A DNA stretch of 64,000 nt from Limimaricola hongkongensis DSM 17492 (GTDB lineage Bacteria > Pseudomonadota > Alphaproteobacteria > Rhodobacterales > Rhodobacteraceae). Under the pieces are notes generated by a model, which had not been told where the DNA came from, made no database searches, and saw only the letters and a program-made list of their open reading frames with translations. The position numbers were made by a program, and so were the translations under genes. Shown here piece after piece: positions 1-8,982 of this stretch (within the stretch, counting starts at the first letter, position 1; each line of letters starts with the position of its first letter). The stretch covers positions 1 to 64,000 of the forward strand of contig NZ_CM002675.1 in NCBI RefSeq assembly GCF_000600975.2. Reading direction: 5' to 3'.

Positions 1-726
1 GGGCGGCGGCGCTCGGTCGCGGCGACGCTGCGGGCGGCGGCGCTCTGGCTCGGGGTGTGGATCGGGCCGCTGGCGCTGGTCGCGCTGCTGGCGCCGCCGG
101 TCTTCGCGGACATCGCGCGGTTCTTCTCGGTGCTGGCGATGGTGAGCTTTGGCGGCGCCTACGCGGTGCTGGCCTACATGACGCAGGAGGCGGTCGCCAC
201 GCAGGGCTGGCTCGGCACCGGCGAGATGCTCGACGCGCTGGGGCTGGCTGAAACCACCCCCGGCCCGCTGATCCTCGTGACCGAATTCGTGGGCTTTCTC
301 GCCGGGTACCGGGCCGCGCCGGAGGGGGGCGGGGCGCTGCTTTGGGGCTTGGGCGGAGCGCTGGTGACGCTCTGGGCCACCTTCGCGCCGTGTTTTCTGT
401 GGATCTTCGCGGGCGCGCCCTGGATCGACCGGATCGCGGCGCGCCCGCGGCTGCGCGCGGCGCTGGCGGGGGTGACGGCGGCGGTGGTCGGGGTGATCGC
501 CAACCTGTCGGTCTGGTTCGGGCTGCACGTGCTGTTCGGCACGGTCGGGACGATGCAGGCCGGGCCGCTGCGCGCCGCGTGGCCGGTCTGGGCCAGCTTC
601 GACTGGCAAGGCGGCGCGATCGTGCTGCTCGCGGCGCTGATGCTGCTGCGCTGGCGCAGGGGCGTGGCCGCCACGCTTTTGGTCTGCGCGGCCTGCGGCG
701 CGGCGCTGCGGCTGGCCGGGGCATAG
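1..726 (+). CDS. chrA: Chromate transporter ChrA, C-terminal part (5' end outside window)
   Basis: The frame is open from the first base, so the gene starts before the window and about 241 residues remain. What is visible is a ChrA C-terminal half: hydrophobic helices with the family's [14 protein letters not shown] segment and [19 protein letters not shown], which match the conserved FGG and TPGP regions of chromate/anion transporters. Known members are inner-membrane proteins that export chromate and give resistance. A GTG at 55 could be misread as a start, but the upstream frame continues the same membrane protein. No partner gene for chromate reduction is visible. The family call is firm; the substrate is inferred. 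Confidence 0.85.
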   Translation, partial: GRRRSVAATLRAAALWLGVWIGPLALVALLAPPVFADIARFFSVLAMVSFGGAYAVLAYMTQEAVATQGWLGTGEMLDALGLAETTPGPLILVTEFVGFLAGYRAAPEGGGALLWGLGGALVTLWATFAPCFLWIFAGAPWIDRIAARPRLRAALAGVTAAVVGVIANLSVWFGLHVLFGTVGTMQAGPLRAAWPVWASFDWQGGAIVLLAALMLLRWRRGVAATLLVCAACGAALRLAGA

Positions 727-945
727 CGCGGCCGCGCCGCCCAAGGACCGTTTGTGCCGGCCGCTCCCTATCGTTCGCGCCGAAGCCACGTTAGGACCGC
801 CGCCGCAGCGGTCATGCCAAGGCGCGTGGTCCGCATCATCAGCCGAAGGCCCCGCAAGGCGCCCCGGCCTCGAAATCCCGGCCCTCCCGGCTGCCTGGCG
901 GCGTTTCGGGACGGCCCGTCGAAACAATCAGAAGGAAGGCCGCCG

Positions 946-3375
946 ATGCCGCGACTTCTTGCCTATCTGCTCCCTGTCTTCGCCCTGATGCTGGGCCTGT
1001 TGCTGAGCCTTGCCGCGCCGGGCGGCGCGCAGGCCCAGATCCTGCCCGCGCAGGCAACCGCCGAGGAGGGCGACGCCGCCGCGGCCGCGGCCGAACCCGG
1101 CCCGCTTTCGACGCTGCTGGAGGTGCTGCGCGACGAGACCGGGCGCAACGCCCTGATCGCCGAGCTGGAACGCGTGACCACCGGCGCAGGCCCGGTCGAC
1201 CAGCTCGAGGCGGTCGCCGAAGAGGTGCAGCAGGTCGAGCCGCGCCTGTCGATCGGCGCGCGCATCGCCCAGACCACGCAATCCATCGCCGAGGGGCTGG
1301 CCGCGCAGGCCGACCAGGTGGTGCGCAGCTTTTCGGGCAATGGCAACCTTCTGGGCGGGCTGGCGAGCCTTGATCTGCCGGTGCTGTGGGAGACCTTCCA
1401 GAGCCTGATCCTCGTGATCGTCATCACCGTCGCCGTCTGGCTCGGTCTCAGGGCGATGGTGACGCCGGTCTATCGGCGGCTGGGCGAACGGGCCGAGCAG
1501 GCGAATTTCCTGCGCATGATCTTCCTGTTCATCGGCTCCACCGCGCTCGACGCCGCGGTGGTGGTTGCCGCCTGGGCGCTGGGTTATGCGATCAGCCTGC
1601 TGGCGCTCGGCGAATATGCCGAGGTCGGCTTCCGGCAGGCGCTCTATCTCAACGCCTTTTTGCTGGTGGAGCTGGTCAAGGTCGCGATCCGCGCCATCGT
1701 CTCGCCGGCCACCGGCGGGCTGCGGCTGGTCAACCTGTCCAACAGCGCCGCGCAGCGGCTGAACCGGCATGTCAACGTCGTGGTCAGCGTGCTGGGCTAT
1801 GGCCAGCTTCTGGTGGTGCCGCTGGTCAACCGCAACATCTCCTTCACCGCCGGTCTCGGCGTGTCGGCGCTGCTGTCGGTCTTCGTGCTGGTCTATCTCG
1901 TGGCGCTGGTGGTCCGCCACCGCGCCAATGTCGCCAACTGGATCGCCCGCCGCCTGATGGCCGAGCGGGTCGAGGAGGAGAGCGACGCGCCCGAGGAGAC
2001 GCCCGAGGAGACGCCCGAGACGGCCCCCGCCGCCGCCGTGGCCGCGACCGGCGGTCCCGCCGATGCGCGCCCCGCGCGCAAGCAGCTCGGCGGCATGCTG
2101 GGCACGCTGACCCGGACCTGGCACTGGTTCGCGCTGACCTATCTGGGCTTCATGTTCGTGGTGGTGATCTCGCGTTCGGGCGAGGTGGTGGCCGATTACC
2201 TGATCGGCTCGGGCAAGGTGCTGGCGGCGGCGCTGATCGGCTCGCTGGTCATCGGCGCCATCGGCCGCGGCCTGCGCCACGGCGTGGTGCTGCCCGACGA
2301 GATGCGGCGCAAGCTGCCGCTTCTGGAACCGCGGCTCAACGCCATCGTGCCCAAGCTCCTGATCACGCTGCGGCTGCTGGTCTCTCTCGCGGTGATCCTG
2401 TTCACGCTCGACGTGATCGGGCTGTTCGACCTGGGCGGCTGGTTCGCCTCCCCGGCCGGGCTCGAGGTGTCGGGCCGGGTCGTCTCGGTGGTGCTGATCC
2501 TGCTGGTGGCGGCGGCGATCTGGCTGGCGGTGAACAGCTGGATCGACTACCGGCTCAACGCCGAGGTGGGCCGGGTGCCGACCGCGCGCGAAACCACGCT
2601 GCTGACGCTCTTGCGCAACGCCTTCGCGATCGCGCTTCTGATCTTCACGCTGATGTTCGCTCTGGCCGAGATCGGGCTCGACATCGGGCCGCTGCTGGCC
2701 TCTGCCGGTGTGCTCGGTCTTGCCATCGGTTTCGGCGCGCAGAAGCTGGTGCAGGACATCATCACCGGTGTCTTCATCCAGTTCGAGAACGCGATGAACG
2801 TGGGCGACGTGGTCACCGTCGGCGGCACCACCGGCGTGGTCGAGAAGCTGACCGTGCGCTCGGTGAGCTTGCGCGACGTGCAGGGCACCTTCCACATCAT
2901 CCCGTTCTCCAGCGTCGACATGGTGTCGAACTTCATGCGCGATTTCTCGTATTTCGTCTGCGACATGGGCATCGCCTACCGCGAGGATGTCGAGGAGGCG
3001 AAACAGGCGATGTTCGACGCCTTCGAGGAGCTGAAGACCGACCCCGAGCAGAAGATGAACATCATCGGCGATCTGGAGTGGTTCGGGCTCAACAGCTTTG
3101 GCGACAGCGCCGTCGTGGTGCGGGCGCGGATCAAGACCGTGCCGGGCACGCAATGGGGTCTGGGCCGGGCCTATAACGGCATCCTCAAGCGCATCTTCGA
3201 CGCGCGCGGGATCGAGATCCCGTTCCCGCACCAGACCATCTTCTTCGGCGAGGCCAAGGATGGCCGGACCCAGGCGCTGCGGCTCAGGCAGGTCGAGGAT
3301 GGCGCGAGCGGTCCCGACACCGGTGCCGATACGGGCGCCGACACCGGCCCCAAGACCGGCGGGGACGCCAGCTGA
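946..3375 (+). CDS. Large MscS-family mechanosensitive ion channel
   Basis: About 809 residues. The ATG at 946 follows a GAAGGAAGG ribosome site and opens a clear signal peptide (MPRLLAYLLPVFALMLGLLL, ending near AQAQ). A periplasmic Ala/Glu-rich segment and roughly ten membrane helices follow. The pore-lining helix lies near residues 582-604 (GPLLASAGVLGLAIGFGAQK), then the MscS beta domain (VGDVVTVGGTTGVVEKL) and the alpha/beta tail (to about residue 780). The size is typical of MscK/YbdG-like channels rather than the 286-residue E. coli MscS. An acidic linker (EEESDAPEETPEETPE) interrupts the helices, and the C terminus carries a short TGAD repeat. Expected role: release of solutes on hypo-osmotic shock from the inner membrane. 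Confidence 0.88.
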   Translation: MPRLLAYLLPVFALMLGLLLSLAAPGGAQAQILPAQATAEEGDAAAAAAEPGPLSTLLEVLRDETGRNALIAELERVTTGAGPVDQLEAVAEEVQQVEPRLSIGARIAQTTQSIAEGLAAQADQVVRSFSGNGNLLGGLASLDLPVLWETFQSLILVIVITVAVWLGLRAMVTPVYRRLGERAEQANFLRMIFLFIGSTALDAAVVVAAWALGYAISLLALGEYAEVGFRQALYLNAFLLVELVKVAIRAIVSPATGGLRLVNLSNSAAQRLNRHVNVVVSVLGYGQLLVVPLVNRNISFTAGLGVSALLSVFVLVYLVALVVRHRANVANWIARRLMAERVEEESDAPEETPEETPETAPAAAVAATGGPADARPARKQLGGMLGTLTRTWHWFALTYLGFMFVVVISRSGEVVADYLIGSGKVLAAALIGSLVIGAIGRGLRHGVVLPDEMRRKLPLLEPRLNAIVPKLLITLRLLVSLAVILFTLDVIGLFDLGGWFASPAGLEVSGRVVSVVLILLVAAAIWLAVNSWIDYRLNAEVGRVPTARETTLLTLLRNAFAIALLIFTLMFALAEIGLDIGPLLASAGVLGLAIGFGAQKLVQDIITGVFIQFENAMNVGDVVTVGGTTGVVEKLTVRSVSLRDVQGTFHIIPFSSVDMVSNFMRDFSYFVCDMGIAYREDVEEAKQAMFDAFEELKTDPEQKMNIIGDLEWFGLNSFGDSAVVVRARIKTVPGTQWGLGRAYNGILKRIFDARGIEIPFPHQTIFFGEAKDGRTQALRLRQVEDGASGPDTGADTGADTGPKTGGDAS

Positions 3376-3379
3376 ACGC

Positions 3380-3410
3380 CGGGCGGCGGCGCGGGTCGCG
3401 CCGCCGCCCG
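3380..3410. terminator. Perfect 14-bp GC hairpin after the MscS gene
   Basis: CGGGCGGCGGCGCG pairs perfectly with CGCGCCGCCGCCCG across a three-base loop, four bases after the MscS stop codon. There is no T tract, so it is a terminator-like or 3'-protecting structure rather than a proven intrinsic terminator. Confidence 0.5.
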
Positions 3411-3546
3411 ATGACCCGAGCGCGGCCCGGATCGGTTCGCGGCCTCAAAAGATACATAAGATAGGTTACGCCGCCTGTCCGGCGCAGGTGGCGCGGCCAG
3501 AAGACAGGGCCCCGTCGATGGCCCCGCACCCCGGTGCGAAATACGC

Positions 3547-4446
3547 CTAAGCGCGGCCGGCGCGCTGCACCAGCGCCTCCAGCCAGTTGAGAAACACCGC
3601 CAGCCGCCGCAGCCCCGAGCTGCGCGTCATGTAGAGCGCGGTGACATTGAGCGGCTCGGCGTCGAGCCGGTCGGGGAACAGCTCGACCAGCCGTCCCGCC
3701 GCGAGATCCTCGGCCACCATGAATTGCGAAAACCGCGCGATCCCCAACCCGCCGAGCACCAGCCGGCGGACCGCCTCGCCATTGGTGGCCGTGACGGCGG
3801 CGCGCGGGCGGACCGGCTGCGCCAGGCCGTGAAACCGCAGCTCGTTCATGTGATCGGGCGCGGCAAACCGCACCTGCGCCAGCCCGGCGAGATCCTCGGG
3901 CCGGGCCGGGTGGCCGGCGCGGCGCAGATAATGCGGCGCGGCGACCAGCTTCCAGGGCTGCCGCCCCAGCTTGCGGCGCAGCATGTCGCTGTTGTCCAGC
4001 GGCCCGAACCGGATCGCCAGGTCGGCGTGGCTGCCGAACAGGCCGGTAACCGCGTCGCTCATGTCCAGCGTCAGGTCGACCTCCGGGTAGGTCCGGTGAA
4101 ACCCGCCCAGGTTCGGCGCGATGGCATGCAGCACGAAGGGCACCGGCGCATCCACCCGCAACGGCCCGCGCGGCGCGCGGCTTTGCGTGGCCAGCTCCGA
4201 CAGCCCCTCGGCCCGCGCCACGATGTCGCGCGCCGCGACCAGAAGATCGCGCCCCTCGGGCGTCAGCTCGATCGCGCGGGTGCTGCGCCGCAGCAGGCTC
4301 GCGCCCAGCTGCGCCTCAAGCCGCGACACCGTCCGGCTGAGCGTCGAAGGCGCCAGCCGCAAGAACCGCCCCGCCTCGGCGAAACCGCCATGATCCACCA
4401 CCGCCACGAAGACGGCGAGATCGCGGGTCTGGGGCAATTCGTGCAT
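3547..4446 (-). CDS. LysR-family transcriptional regulator
   Basis: 299 residues with a winged helix in the first ~60 residues (AEAGRFLRLAPSTLSRTVSRLE) and a LysR substrate-binding domain from about residue 90. I chose the ATG at 4446 because the LysR fold begins there (MHELPQTRDLAVFVAVVDHG); the longer open frame upstream runs into the neighbouring promoter. It is divergent from the MFS exporter at 4545, with 98 bases between the starts. This layout usually means the regulator controls both genes and itself. The closest look is to the CrgA/DmlR-like group that regulates adjacent exporters. Its effector is not deducible. Confidence 0.88.
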   Translation of the reverse strand: MHELPQTRDLAVFVAVVDHGGFAEAGRFLRLAPSTLSRTVSRLEAQLGASLLRRSTRAIELTPEGRDLLVAARDIVARAEGLSELATQSRAPRGPLRVDAPVPFVLHAIAPNLGGFHRTYPEVDLTLDMSDAVTGLFGSHADLAIRFGPLDNSDMLRRKLGRQPWKLVAAPHYLRRAGHPARPEDLAGLAQVRFAAPDHMNELRFHGLAQPVRPRAAVTATNGEAVRRLVLGGLGIARFSQFMVAEDLAAGRLVELFPDRLDAEPLNVTALYMTRSSGLRRLAVFLNWLEALVQRAGRA

Positions 4447-4544
4447 TCTACGCAAAGACCCTTTCCGAAACTGGCTGTTCACGCAAAACATACGCGCTGT
4501 CATCTCCCCGGTCGAGACAGAAACCCTGCACCGGGAGAGACCCC

Positions 4545-5723
4545 ATGCCACTCGCTCTTTGGGCGCTGACCATCAGCGCCTTTGCCGTCGGCACGACCGA
4601 ATTCGTGATCGTCGGCCTGATCCCCACCATCGCCGCCGATCTCGGCGTGTCGCTGCCCTCTGCCGGGCTGCTGGTCAGCCTGTATGCGCTCGGCGTCACC
4701 ATCGGCGCGCCGGTGCTGACCGCGCTGACCGGCAAGATGCCGCGCAAGACGCTGCTTCTGGCGCTTCTGGCGCTGTTCATCGCCGGCAACGGCTATGCCG
4801 CCTTCGCGCCCGATTACGGCAGCCTGATCGCGGCGCGGTTCATCACCGGGCTCGCGCATGGCGTGTTCTTCGCCATCGCCTCGACCATCGCGACCGACCT
4901 CGTGGACCGTGACAGGGAAAGCTCGGCCATCGCGCTGGTCTTCATGGGGCTCACCGTCGCGCTGGTGACCGGCGTGCCGCTCGGCACATGGGTCGGCCAG
5001 AGCTTCGGCTGGCAGTCCACCTTCCTCGGCGTGGTGGCGCTCGGCCTGGTCGGGCTGATCGCCTCGGCGGCGCTGGTGCCGGCCAATCTGCGCCGCGGCG
5101 CCGCGCCGGGCCTGCGCGCGCAGGCGCAGGTTCTGACCTCGCCGCGGCTGCTGCTGGTCTACCTGATCACCGCGGTGGGTTATGGCGGCAACTTCATCGC
5201 CTTTACCTATCTCGCGCCGATGCTGACCGACGTGACCGGTTTTTCCGCCGGCGCGGTGAGCCTGGTGATCCTGCTCTACGGCGCCTCGGTCGCGGCGGGC
5301 AACATCCTTGGCGGCAAGCTGGCCGACCGGATCGGCGCGGTGCCGTCGCTGACCATCATCTTCGCCGGGCTGGCGCTGTTGCTGCTGGCGCTGGGGACGG
5401 TGCTGACCAACAGCGTCGCCGCGGTGGCGGTGGTCACCTTCTGGGGCGGCTTTGCCTTTGCCAACGTGCCGCCGCTGCAATCCTACGTGGTGCAGATCGC
5501 CCGCGAGGTGGCGCCCGGCGCGGTGGATGTCGCCTCGGGGCTGAACATCGGCGCCTTCAATCTCGGCATCGCCTTCGGCGCCTGGGCCGGCGGGCTGGTG
5601 GTCGAGGAGATCGGCCTCTCCGCCGCACCCTTTGCCGGCGCCGTCGTGGTCGCGCTCGGCGTGGTGCTGGTGCGCTGGTCCGGCCAGCTGGGCCGCCATG
5701 GCCGGATGGCGCCCGCCGCGTGA
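4545..5723 (+). CDS. MFS efflux transporter (DHA1, AraJ/YdhP-like)
   Basis: 392 residues with twelve predicted membrane helices. It carries the DHA1 signature FAVGTTEFVIVGLIPTIA near the N terminus and the loop GKMPRKTLLLALLALF between helices 2 and 3. Members of this AraJ/YdhP/chloramphenicol-resistance group are proton-driven exporters of sugars, purine nucleosides or drugs. The start has a GGGAGAG ribosome site. Divergence from the LysR gene suggests inducible expression. The substrate is unknown. Confidence 0.88.
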   Translation: MPLALWALTISAFAVGTTEFVIVGLIPTIAADLGVSLPSAGLLVSLYALGVTIGAPVLTALTGKMPRKTLLLALLALFIAGNGYAAFAPDYGSLIAARFITGLAHGVFFAIASTIATDLVDRDRESSAIALVFMGLTVALVTGVPLGTWVGQSFGWQSTFLGVVALGLVGLIASAALVPANLRRGAAPGLRAQAQVLTSPRLLLVYLITAVGYGGNFIAFTYLAPMLTDVTGFSAGAVSLVILLYGASVAAGNILGGKLADRIGAVPSLTIIFAGLALLLLALGTVLTNSVAAVAVVTFWGGFAFANVPPLQSYVVQIAREVAPGAVDVASGLNIGAFNLGIAFGAWAGGLVVEEIGLSAAPFAGAVVVALGVVLVRWSGQLGRHGRMAPAA

Positions 5724-5759
5724 TCCGCCGCCGGGCTGCCGCAGCGGCCCGGCCCCCCG

Positions 5760-5806
5760 CCCCGCCCGCGCGCCCGCCCCGTCGGGGCTTCGGGGCGCGG
5801 GCGGGG
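5760..5806. terminator. Bidirectional hairpin between convergent MFS and Lrp genes
   Basis: CCCCGCCCGCGC at 5760-5771 pairs perfectly with GCGCGGGCGGGG at 5795-5806. It lies between two converging genes and directly abuts the Lrp stop codon. There is no clear T tract. Confidence 0.5.
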
Positions 5807-6229
5807 TCACACAGAACTCAGCAGGATGCTGGTTTCGCTGTTGGTGATGCCCTCGATGTTGCGCACCTCGCGCAGCACCCGGTCGAAATCATGCAAGGTC
5901 TCGGCGCGCAGCTGCGCCACGAGATCCCATTTGCCGTTGGTCGAATGCAGCGAATGCAGCTCGGTCATGCCGCGCAGCTGCCGGATCACGGTGGTGGTCG
6001 ACCGCCCGTTCACCTCGATCGACATGACCGCGCGGACACCCTCGGCGTGATCCTCGCGCGCGCGGATGGTGAAGCCCAGAACCGCTCCGGTGTCCAGAAG
6101 CCGGTCGAGCCGCGCCTGCACCGTGGCGCGCGACACGCCGAGCGTCCGGGCGAGATTCGAAATCGGCGCACGGCCATCGGCGCGCAGCGCAGCGATGAGC
6201 CGACGGTCCAGATCGTCGAAAACATGCAT
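5807..6229 (-). CDS. Lrp/AsnC-family transcriptional regulator
   Basis: 140 residues, a normal Lrp length. The N-terminal helix-turn-helix (ISNLARTLGVSRATVQARLD, about residues 20-40) is followed by a RAM ligand-binding domain ending SETSILLSS. The ATG at 6229 starts MHVFDDLDRRLIAALRADGR, the canonical beginning. It is divergent from ctlX (start 6359) with 129 bases between. Lrp-type proteins sense amino acids as octamers, so control of ctlX by arginine, citrulline or a related amino acid is a reasonable inference. Confidence 0.9.
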   Translation of the reverse strand: MHVFDDLDRRLIAALRADGRAPISNLARTLGVSRATVQARLDRLLDTGAVLGFTIRAREDHAEGVRAVMSIEVNGRSTTTVIRQLRGMTELHSLHSTNGKWDLVAQLRAETLHDFDRVLREVRNIEGITNSETSILLSSV

Positions 6230-6358
6230 GGCAGTCTGCTCATTCCTTATGTACAGATCGCCGGATATTTCATCATCGCTTGGCAAACTTGGCAATACAG
6301 GCCGGAAACTGCAGGCCATACCCTGTGTCGAAACGCTCCCAACCCATGGATTTCGACG
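6230..6358. promoter_or_regulatory. Divergent Lrp/ctlX promoter region
   Basis: 129 bases that are clearly AT-richer than their surroundings, for example ATATTTCATCATCGC. They contain a tandem CTTGGCAAACTTGGCAA near 6281-6297, a direct repeat that could be a regulator site. Both genes must start transcription here. The individual -10 and -35 boxes cannot be assigned with confidence. Confidence 0.45.
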
Positions 6359-7324
6359 ATGACACCGCAATTCGCCCCCTGCCCCCGCCCCCGCGCCGCT
6401 TCGGTGCAGGCGCCGCGCGCGGTGGTGATGATCCGCCCGCATCATTTCCGGCCTAACCCGCAGACCGCCGCCGACAACGCGTTCCAGTCGCTAGACACCG
6501 CGCGCGATGCCGCCGCGGTGGCGCAGGCGGCGCATGACGAGGCGACCCGCGCCGCCGAACGGCTCGAGGCGGCGGGCATCACCGTCCACCGCTTCGAGGA
6601 CACCGGCACGCAGACCCCCGACAGCTGTTTTCCGAACAACTGGTTTTCCACCCATGCGGGCGGCCATGTCGCGATCTACCCGATGTATTCGCCCAACCGG
6701 CGGCAGGAGCGCCGCGCCGACGTGATCGCGCTCTTGAAGCACCGCTACCGGGTGCAGGACGTGATCGACTATTCGGGGCTCGAACAGGACGGGATCTTTC
6801 TCGAAGGCACCGGGGCGATGGTGCTCGACCATGTCGAGCGGGTCGCCTATGCCGCGCGGTCGATGCGCACCAACGAGGTCGCGCTGGAGCGGTTCTGCAC
6901 GCATTTCAACTTCGAGCCGGTGACCTTCGATGCGCAGGACGCGCAGGGCCGCGCGGTCTATCACACCAACGTTTTGATGTGCATCGGCACGCGGTTCGCG
7001 ATGATCGGGCTCGACACGATCCGCGCGCCCGCGCGCCGCGCCGAGATCGCGCAGCGGCTGGCCGAGAGCGGGCGCGAAATCGTCGACCTGACGCATGGCC
7101 AGATCGGCGATTTCGCCGGCAACGCGATCGAGCTGGCCGGGCGCGACGGCCCGGTGCTGGCGCTGTCGCGCCGCGCCTGGGCGGCGCTGCGCCCGGCGCA
7201 GCAGGCGGCGCTGGAGCGGCACGCCACGATCCTGCCGCTGGCGATCCCGACGATCGAGCTGGCGGGCGGATCGGTACGCTGCATGCTCGCCGGGATCCAT
7301 CTCGCGTCCCGGCCCGCGCCGTGA
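6359..7324 (+). CDS. ctlX: Citrulline-utilization hydrolase-type amidinotransferase (CtlX family)
   Basis: 321 residues of the pentein (arginine deiminase/amidinotransferase) fold. Family motifs are SCFPNNWFSTHAGGHVAIYP near residue 85, EGTGAMVLDHV, and the C-terminal catalytic Cys in GGSVRCMLAGIHL. CtlX proteins are annotated as citrulline-utilization hydrolases acting on the ureido/guanidino group. The ATG at 6359 has a weak ribosome site; MVMIRPHHF about 22 codons later is an alternative start. The gene is flanked by two Lrp/AsnC regulators, one divergent and one downstream that overlaps its stop. The family is clear; the exact substrate is inferred. Confidence 0.8.
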   Translation: MTPQFAPCPRPRAASVQAPRAVVMIRPHHFRPNPQTAADNAFQSLDTARDAAAVAQAAHDEATRAAERLEAAGITVHRFEDTGTQTPDSCFPNNWFSTHAGGHVAIYPMYSPNRRQERRADVIALLKHRYRVQDVIDYSGLEQDGIFLEGTGAMVLDHVERVAYAARSMRTNEVALERFCTHFNFEPVTFDAQDAQGRAVYHTNVLMCIGTRFAMIGLDTIRAPARRAEIAQRLAESGREIVDLTHGQIGDFAGNAIELAGRDGPVLALSRRAWAALRPAQQAALERHATILPLAIPTIELAGGSVRCMLAGIHLASRPAP

Positions 7325-7854
7325 CGACCCGACAGGGGGCGTTCCCGGACCCGACGGATCACCGCATCCTCGCCGAGCTCCTGGCGAATGCCCGGCTGCC
7401 GGTCACCGCCCTCGCGGCGCGGGTCGGCCTGTCCAAGAGCCCGTGCCAGGTCCGGCTCAAGCGGTTGCAGGCGCGCGGCGTCATTCGCGGGTTCCGGGCG
7501 CTGATCGACCCGGCGCTGCTCGGGCGCGATCACGTCGCCTTCGTCGAGCTGCGGCTGTCGCGCAGCGACGCGGCGGCGCTGGACGAATTCGACGCAACGG
7601 TGCGGCGTCTGCCCGAGGTCGAGCAATGCCACCTCGTGGCGGGCCGCTTCGATTACCTGCTCAAGATCCGCAGCCGCGATCTCGCCGCATTCCGCGACAG
7701 CCTCGGGGCGCGGATCCTGGCGCTGCCGCATGTCGCGGCGACGACGACCCACCTGGCGCTGCAACCGGTGGTCGAGGGGCCGGGCCAACCGGCCCGGTGC
7801 GGGACCGAGATCCGAACCGGAACCGGGGCCAGAACCGGAACCGCGCCACGCTAG
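7321..7854 (+). CDS. Lrp/AsnC-family transcriptional regulator (second)
   Basis: 177 residues. GTG at 7321 overlaps the ctlX stop (GTGA), so translation is probably coupled. The helix-turn-helix is VTALAARVGLSKSPCQVRLK, and the RAM domain ends near residue 155. A 20-residue tail rich in T, G and R (RTGTGARTGTAPR) is encoded by a short GAACCGG repeat and looks like a recent extension. SKSPCQVR resembles proline-dehydrogenase activators of the PutR/BkdR type. It may control ctlX or the TRAP operon that follows. Confidence 0.86.
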   Translation: MTTRQGAFPDPTDHRILAELLANARLPVTALAARVGLSKSPCQVRLKRLQARGVIRGFRALIDPALLGRDHVAFVELRLSRSDAAALDEFDATVRRLPEVEQCHLVAGRFDYLLKIRSRDLAAFRDSLGARILALPHVAATTTHLALQPVVEGPGQPARCGTEIRTGTGARTGTAPR

Positions 7855-7880
7855 GCGGCGGGCCGGTCCCGGCCCGCCGC
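7855..7880. terminator. 11-bp hairpin after the second Lrp gene
   Basis: GCGGCGGGCCG pairs with CGGCCCGCCGC around a GTCC loop, immediately after the stop codon. It separates the ctlX-lrp unit from the TRAP operon. No T tract follows. Confidence 0.45.
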
Positions 7881-7992
7881 ACCGCTCCAAGCATTCGGGA
7901 TGCCTGTTCCTGTCATAGCTTGCGCCTATTTGCGCGCTGCCCCGGCCAGGTGTCTCTTTGCCCGCAAAGACGAAAACAACAGGAGAGACGAC

Positions 7993-8982
7993 GTGAAACA
8001 CCATGCACAGTTCCTCAGGACCGGCCTCGTGGCGGCTGGCCTTGCCGCCTGCCTTCCGGCCGTCACGCTGGCCCAGGATGTCACCGTGCGGCTCGGCCAC
8101 GTGCTGCCCGAAAGCCATAGCTGGCACGCCGCCTCGACCGGCTTTGCCGAGGAGGTCACCGTGCGCACCGAGGGCCGGGTCGAGATCGAGGTCTTCGCCT
8201 CCGGCCAGCTGGGCAGCGAAAAGGAAGTGATCGAGGGGCTGCAATTCGGCTCGGTGCAGGCCGGGCTGATCGGCTCGGGTTCGTTCCAGGCGGTGGAGCC
8301 GCGCATCGGCATCATCGAGATGCCCTATGCCTGGGCGTCGCGCGAACAGGCCTTTGCCGCGCTCGACGGCGAGCTGGGCACGGCGCTGGCCGGGATGCTC
8401 GAACCCAAGGGCATCAAGGTGCTGGGCTGGTGGGAGAACGGCTTTCGCAACATCACCAACAATGTCCGCCCGATCGAGACGCCCGCCGATCTCGACGGGC
8501 TCAAGATCCGCGTGACCCCCGACAAGGTGCGGCTCGCCACCTTCGAGCTTCTGGGCGCGGAGCCCGCGCCGCTCTCCTTCGGCGAGCTGTACTCGGCCCT
8601 GCAGCAGGGCGTGTTCGACGCGCAGGAGAACCCGCTGGCGATCATCCACTCCTCCTCCTTCTACGAGGTGCAGGAATACGTCTCGCTCTCCGAGCACATC
8701 TGGGGCGCGGCGACCCTGACCATGTCGCAATCGGTCTGGGACCGGATTTCGCCCGAGGACCAGGCGATCGTCTCCGAGGCGGCGTCCAGCTGGGGCGAAA
8801 AGCAGCGCGAGATGGTGGCGGCGGCGAACGACGCGCTGATCGCGCAGCTCGAAGAGCAGGGCATGGCGTTCAACACCGTCGACAAGGCCGCCTTCATCGA
8901 GGCCGTGGCCCCGATCTGGGACAGCCAGGCCGAGGTCTATGGCGCCGATCTTCTGGCCATCCTGGACCAGTACCGGAAATGA
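7993..8982 (+). CDS. dctP: TRAP transporter substrate-binding protein (DctP family)
   Basis: 329 residues. The GTG at 7993 has an ideal AGGAGAG five bases upstream. The signal peptide (about residues 1-27) ends at VTLAQD. The mature part has the DctP pattern: LGHVLPESHSWHAASTGFAE at the start and ENGFRNITNNVRPIETPADL in the middle, which carries the conserved arginine that binds a substrate carboxylate. It is the first gene of dctP-cupin-dctQ-dctM-M20 and is coupled by ATGA to the cupin. The substrate is probably a carboxylate; the operon's amidohydrolase hints at an N-acyl or N-carbamoyl compound. Confidence 0.92.
   Translation: MKHHAQFLRTGLVAAGLAACLPAVTLAQDVTVRLGHVLPESHSWHAASTGFAEEVTVRTEGRVEIEVFASGQLGSEKEVIEGLQFGSVQAGLIGSGSFQAVEPRIGIIEMPYAWASREQAFAALDGELGTALAGMLEPKGIKVLGWWENGFRNITNNVRPIETPADLDGLKIRVTPDKVRLATFELLGAEPAPLSFGELYSALQQGVFDAQENPLAIIHSSSFYEVQEYVSLSEHIWGAATLTMSQSVWDRISPEDQAIVSEAASSWGEKQREMVAAANDALIAQLEEQGMAFNTVDKAAFIEAVAPIWDSQAEVYGADLLAILDQYRK

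Noticed and set aside
55..726. GTG start at 55 for the chromate transporter
   Set aside because: The frame continues open to base 1 with a plausible membrane-protein sequence, so the gene is cut by the window edge.
928..3231. A 767-residue open frame antisense to the MscS gene, and many other long antisense frames across the window
   Set aside because: At ~70% GC stop codons are rare in every frame. These translations are Arg/His/Gln/Asp-rich low-complexity with no family motif, while the opposite strand has a clear conserved protein.
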